Of a stretch of DNA of 64,000 bases, positions 13,800-25,263 are shown piece by piece. Every line of letters begins with the position of its first letter. Position 1 is the first letter of the stretch. Origin of the DNA: Theobroma cacao (taxonomy: Eukaryota > Streptophyta > Magnoliopsida > Malvales > Malvaceae); assembly GCF_000208745.1 (NCBI RefSeq), contig NC_030851.1, forward strand, positions 4,254,598 to 4,318,597. The letters run 5' to 3'. Below the pieces are notes generated by a model. That model did no database searches, had not been told where the DNA came from, and worked only from the letters and a program-made list of their open reading frames with translations. The translations under genes and the position numbers were made by a program.

Positions 13800-15019
13800 T
13801 GGTTTCTTTAGAAAATCAAAAGCTGTGCTTTGTTTTATTCGAGGGGAAGGGAATTGGGAAACACCACTCAAAGTAGACCACAAATTCGATCGCTTCCCGA
13901 TAGCGTAAGCCACGAAGAAGATTGGGAATGTGCGATACTCGAGGTGAGTTTTCCTGTGCGTAAACTTTTTGATCGGAAAGGCTGTGGCTTTGTCTGTTTT
14001 GATGTTTGCCTGGAGATCATGCTTGATACACATGCATGATGCATGCATTCATTTTGTATACAATAAAGAGACAGGGATAGACAGAGGGGTCTTTTTTTGT
14101 CTGTTTACGTGACGTGCGTGAAAATTGCCTATTGCTGGTAAGTTTGTTGGAATCTGTGGGGATTGATATTGTTGTTTTTGTTTTTTTCTCTGTTATGATC
14201 AATTTCCCTTCTATTTTTTGACTATTTATTTCTTTTAATTAATCTTCATTGAAGTCTAATTCAAACAGATGAAAGGACAAATATAGATTCTGTTTTTTAG
14301 TGCTTAGCTGATTTCACTGCTACCACCCTGATGTATATTACCTTAGTCACTGGTTACATATGATTCCAGATTTCATTTTATTCTGCGTTTAATTTTGGGA
14401 TTTGGAATTTTAAGGTTGTGTTTGGTGTGTTTTCGTTTTTTGCTTTTACCATCAATATATGTTGGGCTTCAACACCTTGGAATTTTTTGGTTTTGTCTCC
14501 TGTATTTACCCAGCTTCTTATCCCTTCTTTATCTTTTTGTTTCTGCTTTTGGTTTGGTAGTTCTTGCCCTGTTATTGGCTCTGACACTACTTAAATTGCT
14601 GTTTGTTTCTCAGTTCAATTGCTGTAGAAGATAAACAGAATTTCCTCTGTAGGTTATCTCTCTTCTGTTTGATTACTTTATCTTGAGGGGTTTCATATCT
14701 TTAGTTCAGCTTCAGTTGCCTTGTTTAGTTTTAATATTTTTCCTTATTTCCTCTTTCAAATTCTTAATTTCTGGTTTGTAGTGTTGAGTGGTTCTCAGTG
14801 GAAATTTAACCTCCATCCCTCTCTGTTATATTTGCTTTCTGCTGTTTCTGGGTTTTTGAGTGTCTGGAAATTGCATGAATTCCTTTGGTTTCACCTTCTT
14901 CATCTTCCTGCAGATTTTTTATGCCGGGATGATTCTCACTTGTATGGACTATAACAAGTCATCAACTCAATCAAGGTGGAAAGGTTTCACCGAGGAGGAG
15001 GACTAAATGCTCTAGAGTT
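13800..15019 (+). promoter_or_regulatory. Probable 5' UTR with intron and short upstream ORFs of the At1g01500-like gene
   Basis: A strong donor (GAG|GTGAGT at 13944) and a strong acceptor (TTCCTGCAG, ending 14913) would frame a roughly 970-bp, very T-rich 5' UTR intron. The leader exon 14914-15019 then carries three upstream ATGs. These give a 3-codon ORF at 14921-14932, a 25-codon ORF at 14929-15006 and a 2-codon ORF at 15007-15015, all closed before the main ATG at 15020. Transcription of this leader is inferred, not seen. Confidence 0.5.
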
Positions 15020-16990
15020 ATGGAGAGAGTTTATGAAACATCTAATGGAAATGGGCCTACTAGTGAAGGCCATATGGTTATGAGGCACTCCCCTTACCAG
15101 CCATTTTCGAAGAGATCGTTATCTTGGCTTGATTTAAGAGTTTTCTATGTCAGAGTAAGCAAGTGTGAGACTGATGATTCAACTCCCGAGCACCTCACTT
15201 TAAACCATGTCCCATTGAATCCTGATACACTTCTTGAAGTAAATGGTGTTAGAACTGGCATCTATTCTGATGGCGCATCCACCCTTCTTAGAAGGGATCG
15301 GCTAGATAAGAAATCTGAAGAAGCCACTTTTGTGAGCACAGATAGCACAAGGCTGACAGGAAGTGTGAAGTTTGAGGTTTTTCATAAGGATACTCTTCTG
15401 CTATCTGTGGTTTTAGAGTTGTGTGACAGTAACGGTTATACTGAAGAGTCAAGAGGAAGTGGCCAGCAATGGAGCATGAATTGTGAATCAGTCATAACTG
15501 CAGGCACTGGCTTTCTGAAGGCCAAACAATTTGTTAGCCCAGATTCAGCTTCTCCCACAGTTGAGGTTTATGTTGCAGGGTCCTTCTTGGGCAGTCCAAT
15601 CATATTGACTAGAACTCTGCAGCTTAGTTTACGGAAGAAGCAAATGAAGAAGGGGATGCTGGACTCGATACCGGAGTATGAGGCAACTGAAGGCCCGAAA
15701 GAAGTTACTCCTGTGCAGGTATTTGTTAATTAGAATTTCAAGCTCTTGAAAAGAAATAAAAAATCTGGCTGGTTTCCCCTTCTCTATTCAAGTGATATCT
15801 AACCTTATCCATTGATCAAATACTACAGGTATTTTTTTTTTTTGCCTTTCAAAAAAAAAAATCTTGTCGTAAAATAGTGCAGAATGATATGATAGGTGCA
15901 TACTTTTAGCTCAAAAAGTAATACTCAGTTAATGCTACCTAGGACATTGTTTATATCACCTATACACATTTTATCTCATTTCCTATGTTATAAGTACTAA
16001 TATGTGTTTTCATTTACATCAGTGATCCATTGTGCTAGTCATATGTGTACCTGAACATTTTGCTTTAATAGATAGGCATACTTTGCCTGATACTGGCCTT
16101 TGAAAGAGTAGAGAATGACTTGAATATCATCTTGAGCTCAATCTCTTTAAAAAATTATCATGCCGTTTACAGTTTATTTATGGCTTGGGTATAAATACTT
16201 TGCCTGATGCCTGGTCCTGGTCTATTTTCTTGTTTCTTCTGGTATCCTTCTGAACTGCAAACATCCCTGAGTAGTAATTAATTGGTACAAAGGCCTGTTA
16301 ATTTGTTAGAAACCCAGTATGATAACTTAGAAAGTCTTAGAAAGTTCCCTTTCTTGAGATTTTTTGCATTTACATACCCATTTATTGCCTGGATGCTAGT
16401 GCGATGGTCAGTAATCCAACTACACAAATACATGTCTCTATTGGAATGGCTTTTTCCTCCCTCTTGGCCTTTTCCTTAATAGGATGCTTCGCAATCCTTT
16501 TTTTCTGAAACAAGTGGAACTGCTTACAGCATGAAATCTCTAACTTAACAAAAGTAATAATGGTTCTTACGAGCTTTTGGGCCTTAGATCAGATAGTGTA
16601 GGGTTTTTTAGCTTTTGACTTTGCCAATCATTGATGTATCCATATATCTGGTTAATTATTGTGATATTATCTATGGAATTTATTTTAGATAACCACCATA
16701 GATACGCTATGTATGTTTGAATTACCATTCTGCTTTTCACTTCTTTCTCACCTTTGCAGATACCAGATTACTTGAATTACAAACCAGAAAGTGAGGACCA
16801 CAACCATCTGTACTACTCAGGGACAGACTATTTTGATGGTGAAGATGGGGAGCTCACTTGGTTCAATGCTGGTGTCAGGGTGGGGGTCGGGATTGGCCTC
16901 AGCATCTGTGTTGGACTTGGGATAGGAGTAGGTTTGCTGGTTCGTACCTACCAAGGCACAACCCGTAACTTTAGAAGGCGACTACTCTAA
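15020..16990 (+). CDS. At1g01500-like protein of unknown function, C-terminal membrane anchor
   Basis: Two exons, 15020-15718 and 16760-16990, join in frame to 309 aa. The protein resembles the plant family of Arabidopsis At1g01500, whose function is not known to me. Residues 30-60 include KRSLSWLDLRVFYVRVSKCE, and the middle is a beta-rich region with VEVYVAGSFLGSPIILTRTL. The last exon has an acidic, aromatic stretch (DHNHLYYSGTDYFDGEDGEL). It is followed by one Gly/Val-rich hydrophobic helix (VGVGIGLSICVGLGIGVGLL) and a short basic tail ending NFRRRLL, which suggests a tail-anchored or single-pass protein with the bulk in the cytosol. The family has been labelled erythronate-4-phosphate dehydrogenase-like in some databases, but I see no dehydrogenase motif. 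The start follows closed upstream ORFs. Confidence 0.85.
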
Positions 16991-18448
16991 TCGACACTTT
17001 CGCTTGCTTATGATTTTGCTAAAATAAGTCCTCCCTATCTCTCATGGGCTAACTTAGTGGTGTTTCTAACATATTTTCTGTGAGCTCATACTTTGTGATT
17101 AACTGAGATAAGGCATAAATTTCAGCTTTTCTTACCTTTTAATCCGAAATAAGTATATGTTTTCGTTCTATGCTACGTACTACCTTAAATAGGAAACCTA
17201 CATTTGATGTGATGGGGATGAGAATTCAGCCATTGTTTAGCCTCCTTCATGTAGCTAGCTCATCGGCTGTCTGCCTTTTGTTTTGGTGAAGCTTTATCTC
17301 TCTTTCTCTATCTATCTTTTTGGTTTCATGGAAGGATGTTAACAGCAGCATTAAAGTTTTGGGGAAGAAAGGATCTCATTGCCCAGATTATGACTCAATA
17401 TCTTTGCAAGTTGCAGAGGAGGTGGTGGCTACCAAGTTTGGTAGACATCTTCATCTTAAGGTTACTAGTTGTCCTTGAAGTTACTACTCTTTATAATGTT
17501 AATAGAGGGTTCCAAGTTTTGTCAATGGGCCAACTTCATTTTCATGCCAATTGAATAAATAATATGTTAGAATTTGTCATAGTAGCATTTTTGCATGAAG
17601 GAATTACTTCCAAAATAAAAAAATTGAAAACATTAATTGACTAAATTTAATCTTTTGATAAAAAGCAAACTAATATCTACATGAGTTTTTGTGCAATTAG
17701 ATATTTTGGACATAATATTTAAAGAAATTGTTAAATTATTTTTAAAAATTTTAAATAAATTTTCATTCTATTAGTATGCTCAATCAATCTTTATGTTTTT
17801 TTTAGTTAAATAGATATTTTATAATTAACAGCTATTCGTTAAAATATTATTTATTATTTTTATATTATGTGATATTAGTATGATATAATAGATGGTAATA
17901 TAACATTTCACTTTTCAAGTCAACATTACATTAGTACTATTTCAACATAAAATAACGAGTGACGTTTTAACTAATAATAGTTAATCCATCATTAATTATA
18001 ATTTTGTATTTGATTAAAAATAAAAAATATAAAAATTTAATTGAATGTAATATAAAAATAAAAATTTATTTGAATTTTTTAAAATACTATACTTTTATTT
18101 TTTTTATGTGAAATTAAAGTTATAAAGTACAAAAATTCTAATTTAAAAGGTGAACGATGTTCATGGAATGAATGGGTCAAGATTTCACTCATGTTTAATT
18201 AATCACAAAGCAACAAATTTATCTATTTTTAATTAAAAATAATTAATAAGTTTTTGGATCCGTTAAAAGAATAATTAGTAAAATGCTTGGGCAGAAAGTT
18301 TCTGCAGTCGGTTTTCTATTTGCTTTTAGGCAAACCCAAAATCGGCTGTAAACGTATATTCCTCTACTTCTATCAATTACGATTTCCCTTAAGTCGGCTT
18401 CAAACGTGTTACCTCTGCTTCTCTATTAATTAGGAATACCCTTGAGTG
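16991..18448. other. Intergenic, AT-rich, no gene seen
   Basis: It starts with the probable 3' UTR of the At1g01500-like gene. From about 17560 to 18250 it is strongly AT-rich with no coding structure. The end, near 18300-18448, should hold the promoter of the CAF1-like gene. No supported RNA gene or terminal inverted repeat was seen. Confidence 0.4.
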
Positions 18449-18514
18449 ATATATATATATATATATATATATATAGAAGAAGAGAGAGAGAGAGAGNAGA
18501 GAGAGAGAGAGAGG
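18449..18514 (+). repeat. Compound (AT)n-(GA)n microsatellite
   Basis: An AT dinucleotide run at about 18449-18475 passes directly into a GA run at about 18476-18514. An unresolved N falls at 18497 inside the GA run. It lies about 105 bp upstream of the CAF1-like ATG, so it is probably in that gene's 5' UTR or core promoter. Its length is likely to vary between individuals. Confidence 0.95.
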
Positions 18515-18618
18515 AAGAACTTCAATTTCAATTAAAATCGTAGTGATTTGTGAATAGGGGTCGATAGTTTCGACCTTCAACTTAGGGCAGAAGACGTAGT
18601 AGTGCAAAAGAGATCAGG

Positions 18619-19446
18619 ATGACGGCGCCTGGCAAAAAGCCAGTATTGGTTCGACAAGTCTTTGCTGAAGACTTGGAACGTGAGTTTGCGCTAATCCGTA
18701 GTGCAATTGATAAGTACCCTTTTGTCTCCATGGACACAGAGTTTCCTGGTACGATTTTCAAACAAGATAAAAACCTCATTCATCAAGCTGATCCTGCTAT
18801 CAATTATCTGTTCATGAAATCCAATGTTGATGCCTTACGTATTATTCAACTTGGTTTAACTCTCGCTGATTCTCAAGGTAATTTACCAGATTTTAATACC
18901 CCGTATTGATATGTTTGGGAGTTTAATTTTAAAGATTTTGATTTCGAGAGAGATTATTGCGATAAAGAATCTATCGAGTTACTTAAGATACAAGGTATCG
19001 ATTTTGTGAAAAACAAAAAAAAGGGTATTGATTCAAAAAATTTTGCGAAGAAGATTTTGAGTTCGGGATTGGTGTTTTCTTCCCTGACTTGGATCACGTT
19101 TCACGGGGCTTATGATTTTGGGTTCCTGATGAAGATTTTGACACAACATGAGCTGCCATATGACGTCAATTCCTTCATGGCACAACTGGTTTATTTCTTG
19201 GGATACAAGATTTATGACATTAAGCACACCTTCAGGTTCTTCGGCCTGCATGGTGGCCTGGAGAAAGTGGCTAAACTTTTAAATGTTGCTCGTGTCGCTG
19301 GGGTGAGCCATCAGGCAGGGTCGGACAGTCTGCTAACCCTTCAATGCTTGATGGAACTGAAGCAGTCGAAGGTTTTTGATCGCATCAACAATGACCGAAT
19401 GCTGCCTGCTCTCGCATTGTATGGACTGGTTACAGTGTTAGGATGA
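18619..19446 (+). pseudogene. CCR4-associated factor 1 (CAF1)-like deadenylase, interrupted by one in-frame TGA
   Basis: CAF1 is the DEDD-type 3' exonuclease of the CCR4-NOT complex that shortens mRNA poly(A) tails. This gene is intronless, as is usual for plant CAF1 genes, and spans 275 sense-length codons, the normal family size. All four catalytic acids are in place: D39 and E41 (VSMDTEFPG), D166 (HGAYDFGFL) and D236 (HQAGSDSLL). Codon 97 (18907-18909) is TGA, between FNTPY and YVWEFNFKDFD, with no frameshift. A product ending there keeps only D39/E41 and would be inactive. No other lesion is visible, so this is a very young pseudogene, a segregating null allele or a base-call error. Upstream lies the AT/GA microsatellite; downstream to 20362 is non-coding. 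Confidence 0.88.
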
Positions 19447-20362
19447 TAATCCCCATTTATTATTTTTGTTAATTCTTTTTAGTTTATGATATTGCATTAA
19501 GAGTTTTCGTTAGCAATTCTAAAGTTTTTCTTATCTCCGAGATTGCTTGCCTGCTAAGCTGGTTTCTGATAAAAAAGGAGAAAAAAAAACATAAAAGGAA
19601 CAAAGGCCATGCACAGAAAATTTATTATAGGAGGCTCAATTAATATGCCATTGAAATATGATAAATCAAGAAAAAAAAAGATTTTAAAGCCTGGAAAAGA
19701 AAAATTAGAAAATTTTGAAAATAAGTTAACAGCCCATTTACCTTTTGCAGTAAATTTATTGTAAACAGATATTGCATTTTTAGTTATTTTATGGATGAAG
19801 AGGAGCTCGCAGCCAACTTATCTTAATCGTATCGTACGCACCATAGTGAAAAAAGCCTACCCATGGCAGTAGAAGGGGGTAAATTTGCTAACACTGCCGC
19901 AGAAGCAGTGCCTTTAAAAGAATACTGAGCTTCCACTGGAAACGAGGTTCTCGAGGAAAGAAAATTCATCTACACATTTTGGTTGACCTTGCGCACAACA
20001 CCTTACAAATATTTTTTTGATGAAATTGGAACGACACATTGGCTATACTTCTTAAAAAAACTGAAGGAATTCCACGTCTAATCACCCCTTAAGCCAACAA
20101 GACCTTTCACATAAAATTAAATGTCAGTGCAAAGTGTCCATGACAGCTTCAAGAAACAGCATAAAAAACATCCAGTTTTTGCTTCTGTTGCGTACATGGG
20201 GAACAATAGGGAATATCCATATGTACAGAGTAACTAGTTTGACTCTAGACATCAGATTAGCATATGCACAATATTCAACAGAGGAAACTAAACCTCCTAA
20301 ACCAAAACAGCACCGAGGGGGTGACAATCCACATACACAAAAACACCACTCTTTCACTACTT
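19447..20362. other. Intergenic and 3' flanks, no gene seen
   Basis: This region sits between the plus-strand CAF1-like gene and the minus-strand BTB gene, which converge on it. It probably holds both 3' UTRs. Open frames near 20124-20362 overlap the BTB 3' flank in other frames and show no recognisable domain. Confidence 0.45.
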
Positions 20363-23099
20363 CTAATCAAGGTTTTCCAGTTGAGGAGGTTGAGTTGCCC
20401 TGCGAAACCACGTATTGAATGCTGTGACCAAGTGGGGGCAATCTTCAACATTTCTGGTTGAGAAGCTGAGACATTGCCGCAACAACACTTGTGCATCTGA
20501 CATTGGCAGTGTGGAGATAATTCTCAGGAATGTCTCCTCCAATTCCAGGTATAATGTTTTATGACTGGGCAGCATGGGCGAGACATTGTCTTTGCACACA
20601 TTCAGAACAGGAAGCCAGTCTTTGACAAGCTTCATTCTAACCTGAAACTTATAGAGACCAAAGTCATTTCAACCACCCATGATGAGCAAGAAAATAAGAA
20701 ATACTTCACTTCTCTAAACCTCAAGCACCAAGCATTCATTACAACCGAGGTTTCAAATGTAATTGATATGCAGTTTTTAAAATAAAAAAGAAGCAGCATA
20801 CCATTTCACAGTAAAAATTGGCTTTTGCACTCAAATCTTGTAGGAACAAATAACTCTACCCTTTGGAACACTGTATTTTATCACTCAATCTGGAGTGAAC
20901 ACATGCTCAGACCCTAGTTTTGCTTTAACGAGTGATAAGTTTTAACAGTCTTCAGAAAATCACTTTTCAGACTCTGAGAAACAAAAGTATTGATATTTCA
21001 AAAACACTTGTTAGATTGAAATACATTAAGCCTCTGATTGATTCATGCTTTTACTTTTTGTCTTTTGCTATTTGTCATTGGTTTTATATTTAGTTTTTCT
21101 TTTCTTTCCCTTTTTTTACAAAAAGAACAAAAAGAGAAAGGCGAAAACATCAATCAACAAAGCCTAAGTTGAAATGAACATTGACAGATGAGATTATTAA
21201 AGGCTCCAGTTGATACCACTGGAACTTCAAAACAGTGTTTAAAAAAAAATACTAGAATGAGTTGTTACCAATTGATTTTATGAACTACCTTGAGTAGGCA
21301 TATCAATCAAACGGTTAGACTACCCAGAAACACCACAGTGGATGCATTTTCCCCTTTAAAGGAAACTGATGGCACACCACAGTGGAGTCCCCATATTTTA
21401 TTTAACCAAATGAAATGTATTAACAGTTGGAAAAATAAAGTGATCAAGGCCTAGAATGAAATAACTACCCTCGCTTAACACTTCAATTAGATTTTCAAAG
21501 ACTCGAATGAAATTTATTTAACTAAAGACTTGAACATACTTTTCTCAACTCATTGAACAGAGGGTTTAGGATGTTTCAGAATTATGTTTACATTTGAGCT
21601 TAAAAGAGATCTTCCCAATTTATCCATTATAATTTTTAATTGAAAACAACTTGTTTCTCCAGGCTATTAGTTCCCATAACTTGATAACAGTTTCCCTGCC
21701 TGACAAGCCACTAGCACTCCACTAGAAGTACCAGCAAATTCATATTGAATCCACCAACAAAACATAACATCAGATTTCCCAATTTATTAAACATTGTATA
21801 GTGAACACCTGCATTTTCATACGGTCAAATAATTGCCAACAAAACCAATACCTGTCTAGCAGCGATTATTGTTCCAGTAGCAACTGCATTGGCCAGCTTA
21901 CAAGTACACCGGAGCACAACAGCAGGGAGTCCCGGAACAAAATTCCTCCAAGCATCATCCCTAAAAGCTCTCTGCAAATCCGCGGTAAACGCAGCCTGCT
22001 CACTCCACTCCTTCACGGCCGAATCCGCCACCCTCAACTCAATCATCCTCTCAACCAACCATAACAAATGCCTCCCATTGGTCATCGCAGTATGCAAATT
22101 CAACCTCTGTATCGCCTCCGTTTCATTGTGATCACCTCTAAAATCAGGGCTTGAATACTCCTCCAAACTCTCTTTCACAATCTTCAAACTCTTCTCGAAC
22201 TCCCTCTCCAAAACCCTCCTCGCCGATTCCCTTGATGAAAAATCCCTCAAAAGTTTCGCCACGAAGGCTTTAACAAACGCCATATTCGGATGACTATGAA
22301 TCGCCTCCAAAATCAATCCGTGCAACATTTCTTCACAAGAATCATCTTTCCCCAGCGAAACCCTAGCCAGAAGTTCCTTTGATTCTTCCTCGTGCAGGAA
22401 CGGAATCAAGCTTAAAACTCTTTGCTCTTCCTCCTCGCTCCAAGGCACCGCTTCTAAGAATTTCACGCATGATTTTATGCAATCTTCGAAGAGTATTTCG
22501 AGAGCCACTGGGAGGATTTCGAGTGCGGTGGAAGCCGAGTCGATGACGGTTGCGAAATCGTTCGTGTAAAGCAGTTGAAAGACGGTTAAATGGATGGTTA
22601 TGGAGTTTGGATTGTCGAGAACGCCGAGATTTAAATGAATTAGGCTAAAATTATCGTCGTTTCTGGAATCTTCAGCGGCATTGTTGTTCCTATCGGTGAT
22701 TTTTTCATGTTGCCAACGGTCGGATAAAAGCGCCGCGAAATATTTCGAGCGGTTAATGACGTGGGAGTGGAGATAGATCTGGATGTCCGATTGGTCAGCG
22801 GAATCCGAGGGACTGGCAGAATCAAAGGGGGATTGTTCCATGAAGAGGCGGAGAATGACATCAGCGGTGGAGGGATCGTTGAAGGAAGAGGTAGTGGTAT
22901 TAGGATTGGTGCTGGTGGCTGTGGTGGAGGAGGAAGAGGTGCGGCGTAGCTTCTGGGAGGACTCGGACATGGTCTTGTCGGCGAAGGTTTCCATGATTGC
23001 TGCGGTGGAGGAGATGCGCATGGCGGAGATGTGGTGCTGGGGCACGCGCTGCCGCTTTCGGAAGCTGTTTGGGATCATCCGGGAGTTTCTAGAGGACAT
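20363..23099 (-). CDS. BTB/POZ domain-containing protein (At1g63850-like)
   Basis: Two exons (minus), 23099-21852 and 20641-20363, split by a 1.2-kb intron, give 508 aa. Residues 1-75 are basic and Ser/Thr-rich and look disordered. A BTB/POZ domain follows at about residues 78-200 (STADVILRLF, then IYLHSHVINRSKYFAALLSD, then LLYTNDFATVIDSASTALEI). The rest is an alpha-helical C-terminal region typical of the plant At1g63850 group, with ARRVLEREFEKSLKIVKESL and HLLWLVERMIELRVADSAVK. BTB proteins of this type may act as substrate adaptors for CUL3 ubiquitin ligases, but that is a family inference. Other Met codons lie at residues 8, 27 and 36; I took the first. Confidence 0.88.
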
Positions 23100-23820
23100 T
23101 CCAATTTTGGTTTGGATAAGGAGGAAATGAATAAGGTCCGCTTTGAGAGTCGATTTTCAGTACAAGATTTGGAGGACAGGTGGCGGAACCGGAAGGCGAG
23201 TTGGCTGTTTCTGTATAGATGCGATGTGTGGGAGGAGGATGTTTTCCGTAGAAAGATATCAACTGTGGCAAAGCTCAGTTTATCTAGCTTGAGCTCTATC
23301 TATTGATTGTAGATTTCCGTTTTAAGTTTTTTCATTCTATAGTGCTATTTCCATTTTTTCTATCTCTCTTTCATCTTTTAAGTGAAGATGGGATGGATCA
23401 TTTACATGATGAGCGAATAAGAGCGCGACCTCATGGTAATTATGGCGAGGACATTCATTTCAAATTAAAGGTACTAGTTTCTTTTAACAAAGAGGATAGT
23501 GATGACGGTTTTTTTTTTTTTTATGCATAGGAATTGGATAAGTCACTCACCCTAGATGCGCTTACCAAGATGGAACACCAATGTCAAGAAGAGACCGTGG
23601 AACTGTATGGGAAAGGAAAAACAAAAAGAGGACTGGCTTCGGAGACGCGTGAGGAGCACGCACCAATTAGTTATTAGGACTCCAGTAACTGTCACTGCTG
23701 AACTGCAATTAGTTAACGAATCCGGTGGCTAAATCTGGGGGCGGCGGTTCCCTCTCTCCTAATGTGACAATGAGGCTCTCTCATCTTTTCTATTGTTTTG
23801 GGTAAACTTATTAAATATCC
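23100..23820. other. Upstream region of the BTB gene, no gene seen
   Basis: This stretch lies just 5' of the BTB gene start on the minus strand and should contain its promoter and 5' UTR. Open frames here on the plus strand are antisense shadows of the BTB exon or lack family resemblance. Nothing else was seen. Confidence 0.4.
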
Positions 23821-24380
23821 TTATTGAGCCTGATGGACCTGTCAAGGTGGTCTATGATTCAAAGTTGGGATAAAGAAGCCAGCCCAACCCAAATTGTTTT
23901 CCTTTTTCAATTAGAACAGTTCGATTTTGAAATTCTCAAAATTGAAAAAATTCGAATTCCTTCTAAAAAATCGAAACCAAATCGAAAAATGTTGATAATC
24001 AAAACCAAACTATTTCGATTAGTTCAGTTCGAAAATCAACCTTATAAAAAATATATTAAATTAGATATATATTAAATATTAATTATTTTTTTATTTACTT
24101 GTTTGAACTCAAATTTGTATGATTTTAAATATAATTTATTAAGTTATAATAAAAGTTAGAATGTTTTAGGAAAAAGACTTTGTGTAATGAATAAAATTAT
24201 CCTTCTTTATATAAGCATTTTTCACTTCGATTGAGATTTTTTCTAATAAAAAATCGAACTGATTAAATTATTATAACCAAACACATTTAAATAAAATAAC
24301 CGAACACCAAATTAACAAAATCAAAAAAACCAAACTCACTTCAATTTGATTTAAATTTTCACATCCCTATTTTCAGTACA
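23821..24380. repeat. Diverged AT-rich dispersed repeat
   Basis: The block holds repeated TTCGATTTT/AAAATCGAA-type words in both orientations (for example near 23919, 23975, 24016 and 24248). It ends with TTTTCACATCCCTATTTT. Such sequences are common in dicot genomes as old non-autonomous element remnants. I cannot define ends or a family. Confidence 0.4.
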
Positions 24381-25263
24381 TCAAACCCAATTTTGAGTCC
24401 AAGACTTCAAGTTGAATGTTTAAGGTCGGTCAGTGAGCTAAAGTTCAAGCTTATCAGCACAACTGGCTGATAAAATTATTGAATTGCTTGTAGGACCTTA
24501 AGGACTGGGGAGTCATTAAATACTTTAAGTCTACACAAATCAACAACCATATTAATTTATCATTATTAATTGCTCATTAATTGGTAGTCACATTTAAATT
24601 GACAACGGAAATTAACATTAGGCAGGACAATTATTATTTAGCAAACATGAAATTTGCATTTTCAGGCAAAATGCATGGTTGGTTAAATAATGGATTTGAG
24701 CATCTAGCTTAGCGACTTGTTTCCCTTCAAAGAGTAAGTTAATACTCATTTTATTGCATTTGAACATTAAATAATAATAATAATGAAAATAATGATTACT
24801 CTTGAATGGTTGGGTAATCATGCATGATTTTTTTTGGGGTATGAGCAAATGGTTCATGATTATTACATGTTAAATACACTGTGCTTCCCCCATGGTTGCA
24901 CTAATCATGTCCAGCAAGGGTCCGACACCCTCCCCAAAAAACCAAGAACTTTACGAATTACCTACCAGAAATTGCTCCAATGGTGCGGAAAACCATAAGC
25001 TTTGCCAGGATACTTGAATTTTCTTTGAAACAAACCCTAGACAAAGAGACATTAGAATCAAACAAGAATGATGGGAAAACTGTTGGTGTGGACCAAAGAT
25101 AGTGACTGTAGCGGACTGAAACGTAAGTAAACGGATAAATTATAAAAATGAAGGACCAGAACGTGGACCTTTCATACCTTGGACAAAGCAGATGAACTAT
25201 CAATAAAGCATATTGCAGTTCAAAGTGGTACGAAGATGAGCAAATGGATAGATTGAGTAGTTT
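24381..25263. other. Intergenic, no gene seen
   Basis: AT-rich sequence with no supported coding region. Open frames at 24618-24857 and 24958-25203 (minus) have no domain or plausible splice context. Confidence 0.4.

Noticed and set aside
14395..14954. Hydrophobic, Phe/Leu-rich open frames before the At1g01500-like gene
   Set aside because: They are translations of a T-rich stretch that fits a 5' UTR intron; hydrophobicity is a composition effect and not a membrane protein.
18389..18607. Minus-strand open frame with Ser/Leu and Tyr/Ile dipeptide runs
   Set aside because: It is the translation of the AT/GA microsatellite and contains an unresolved base.
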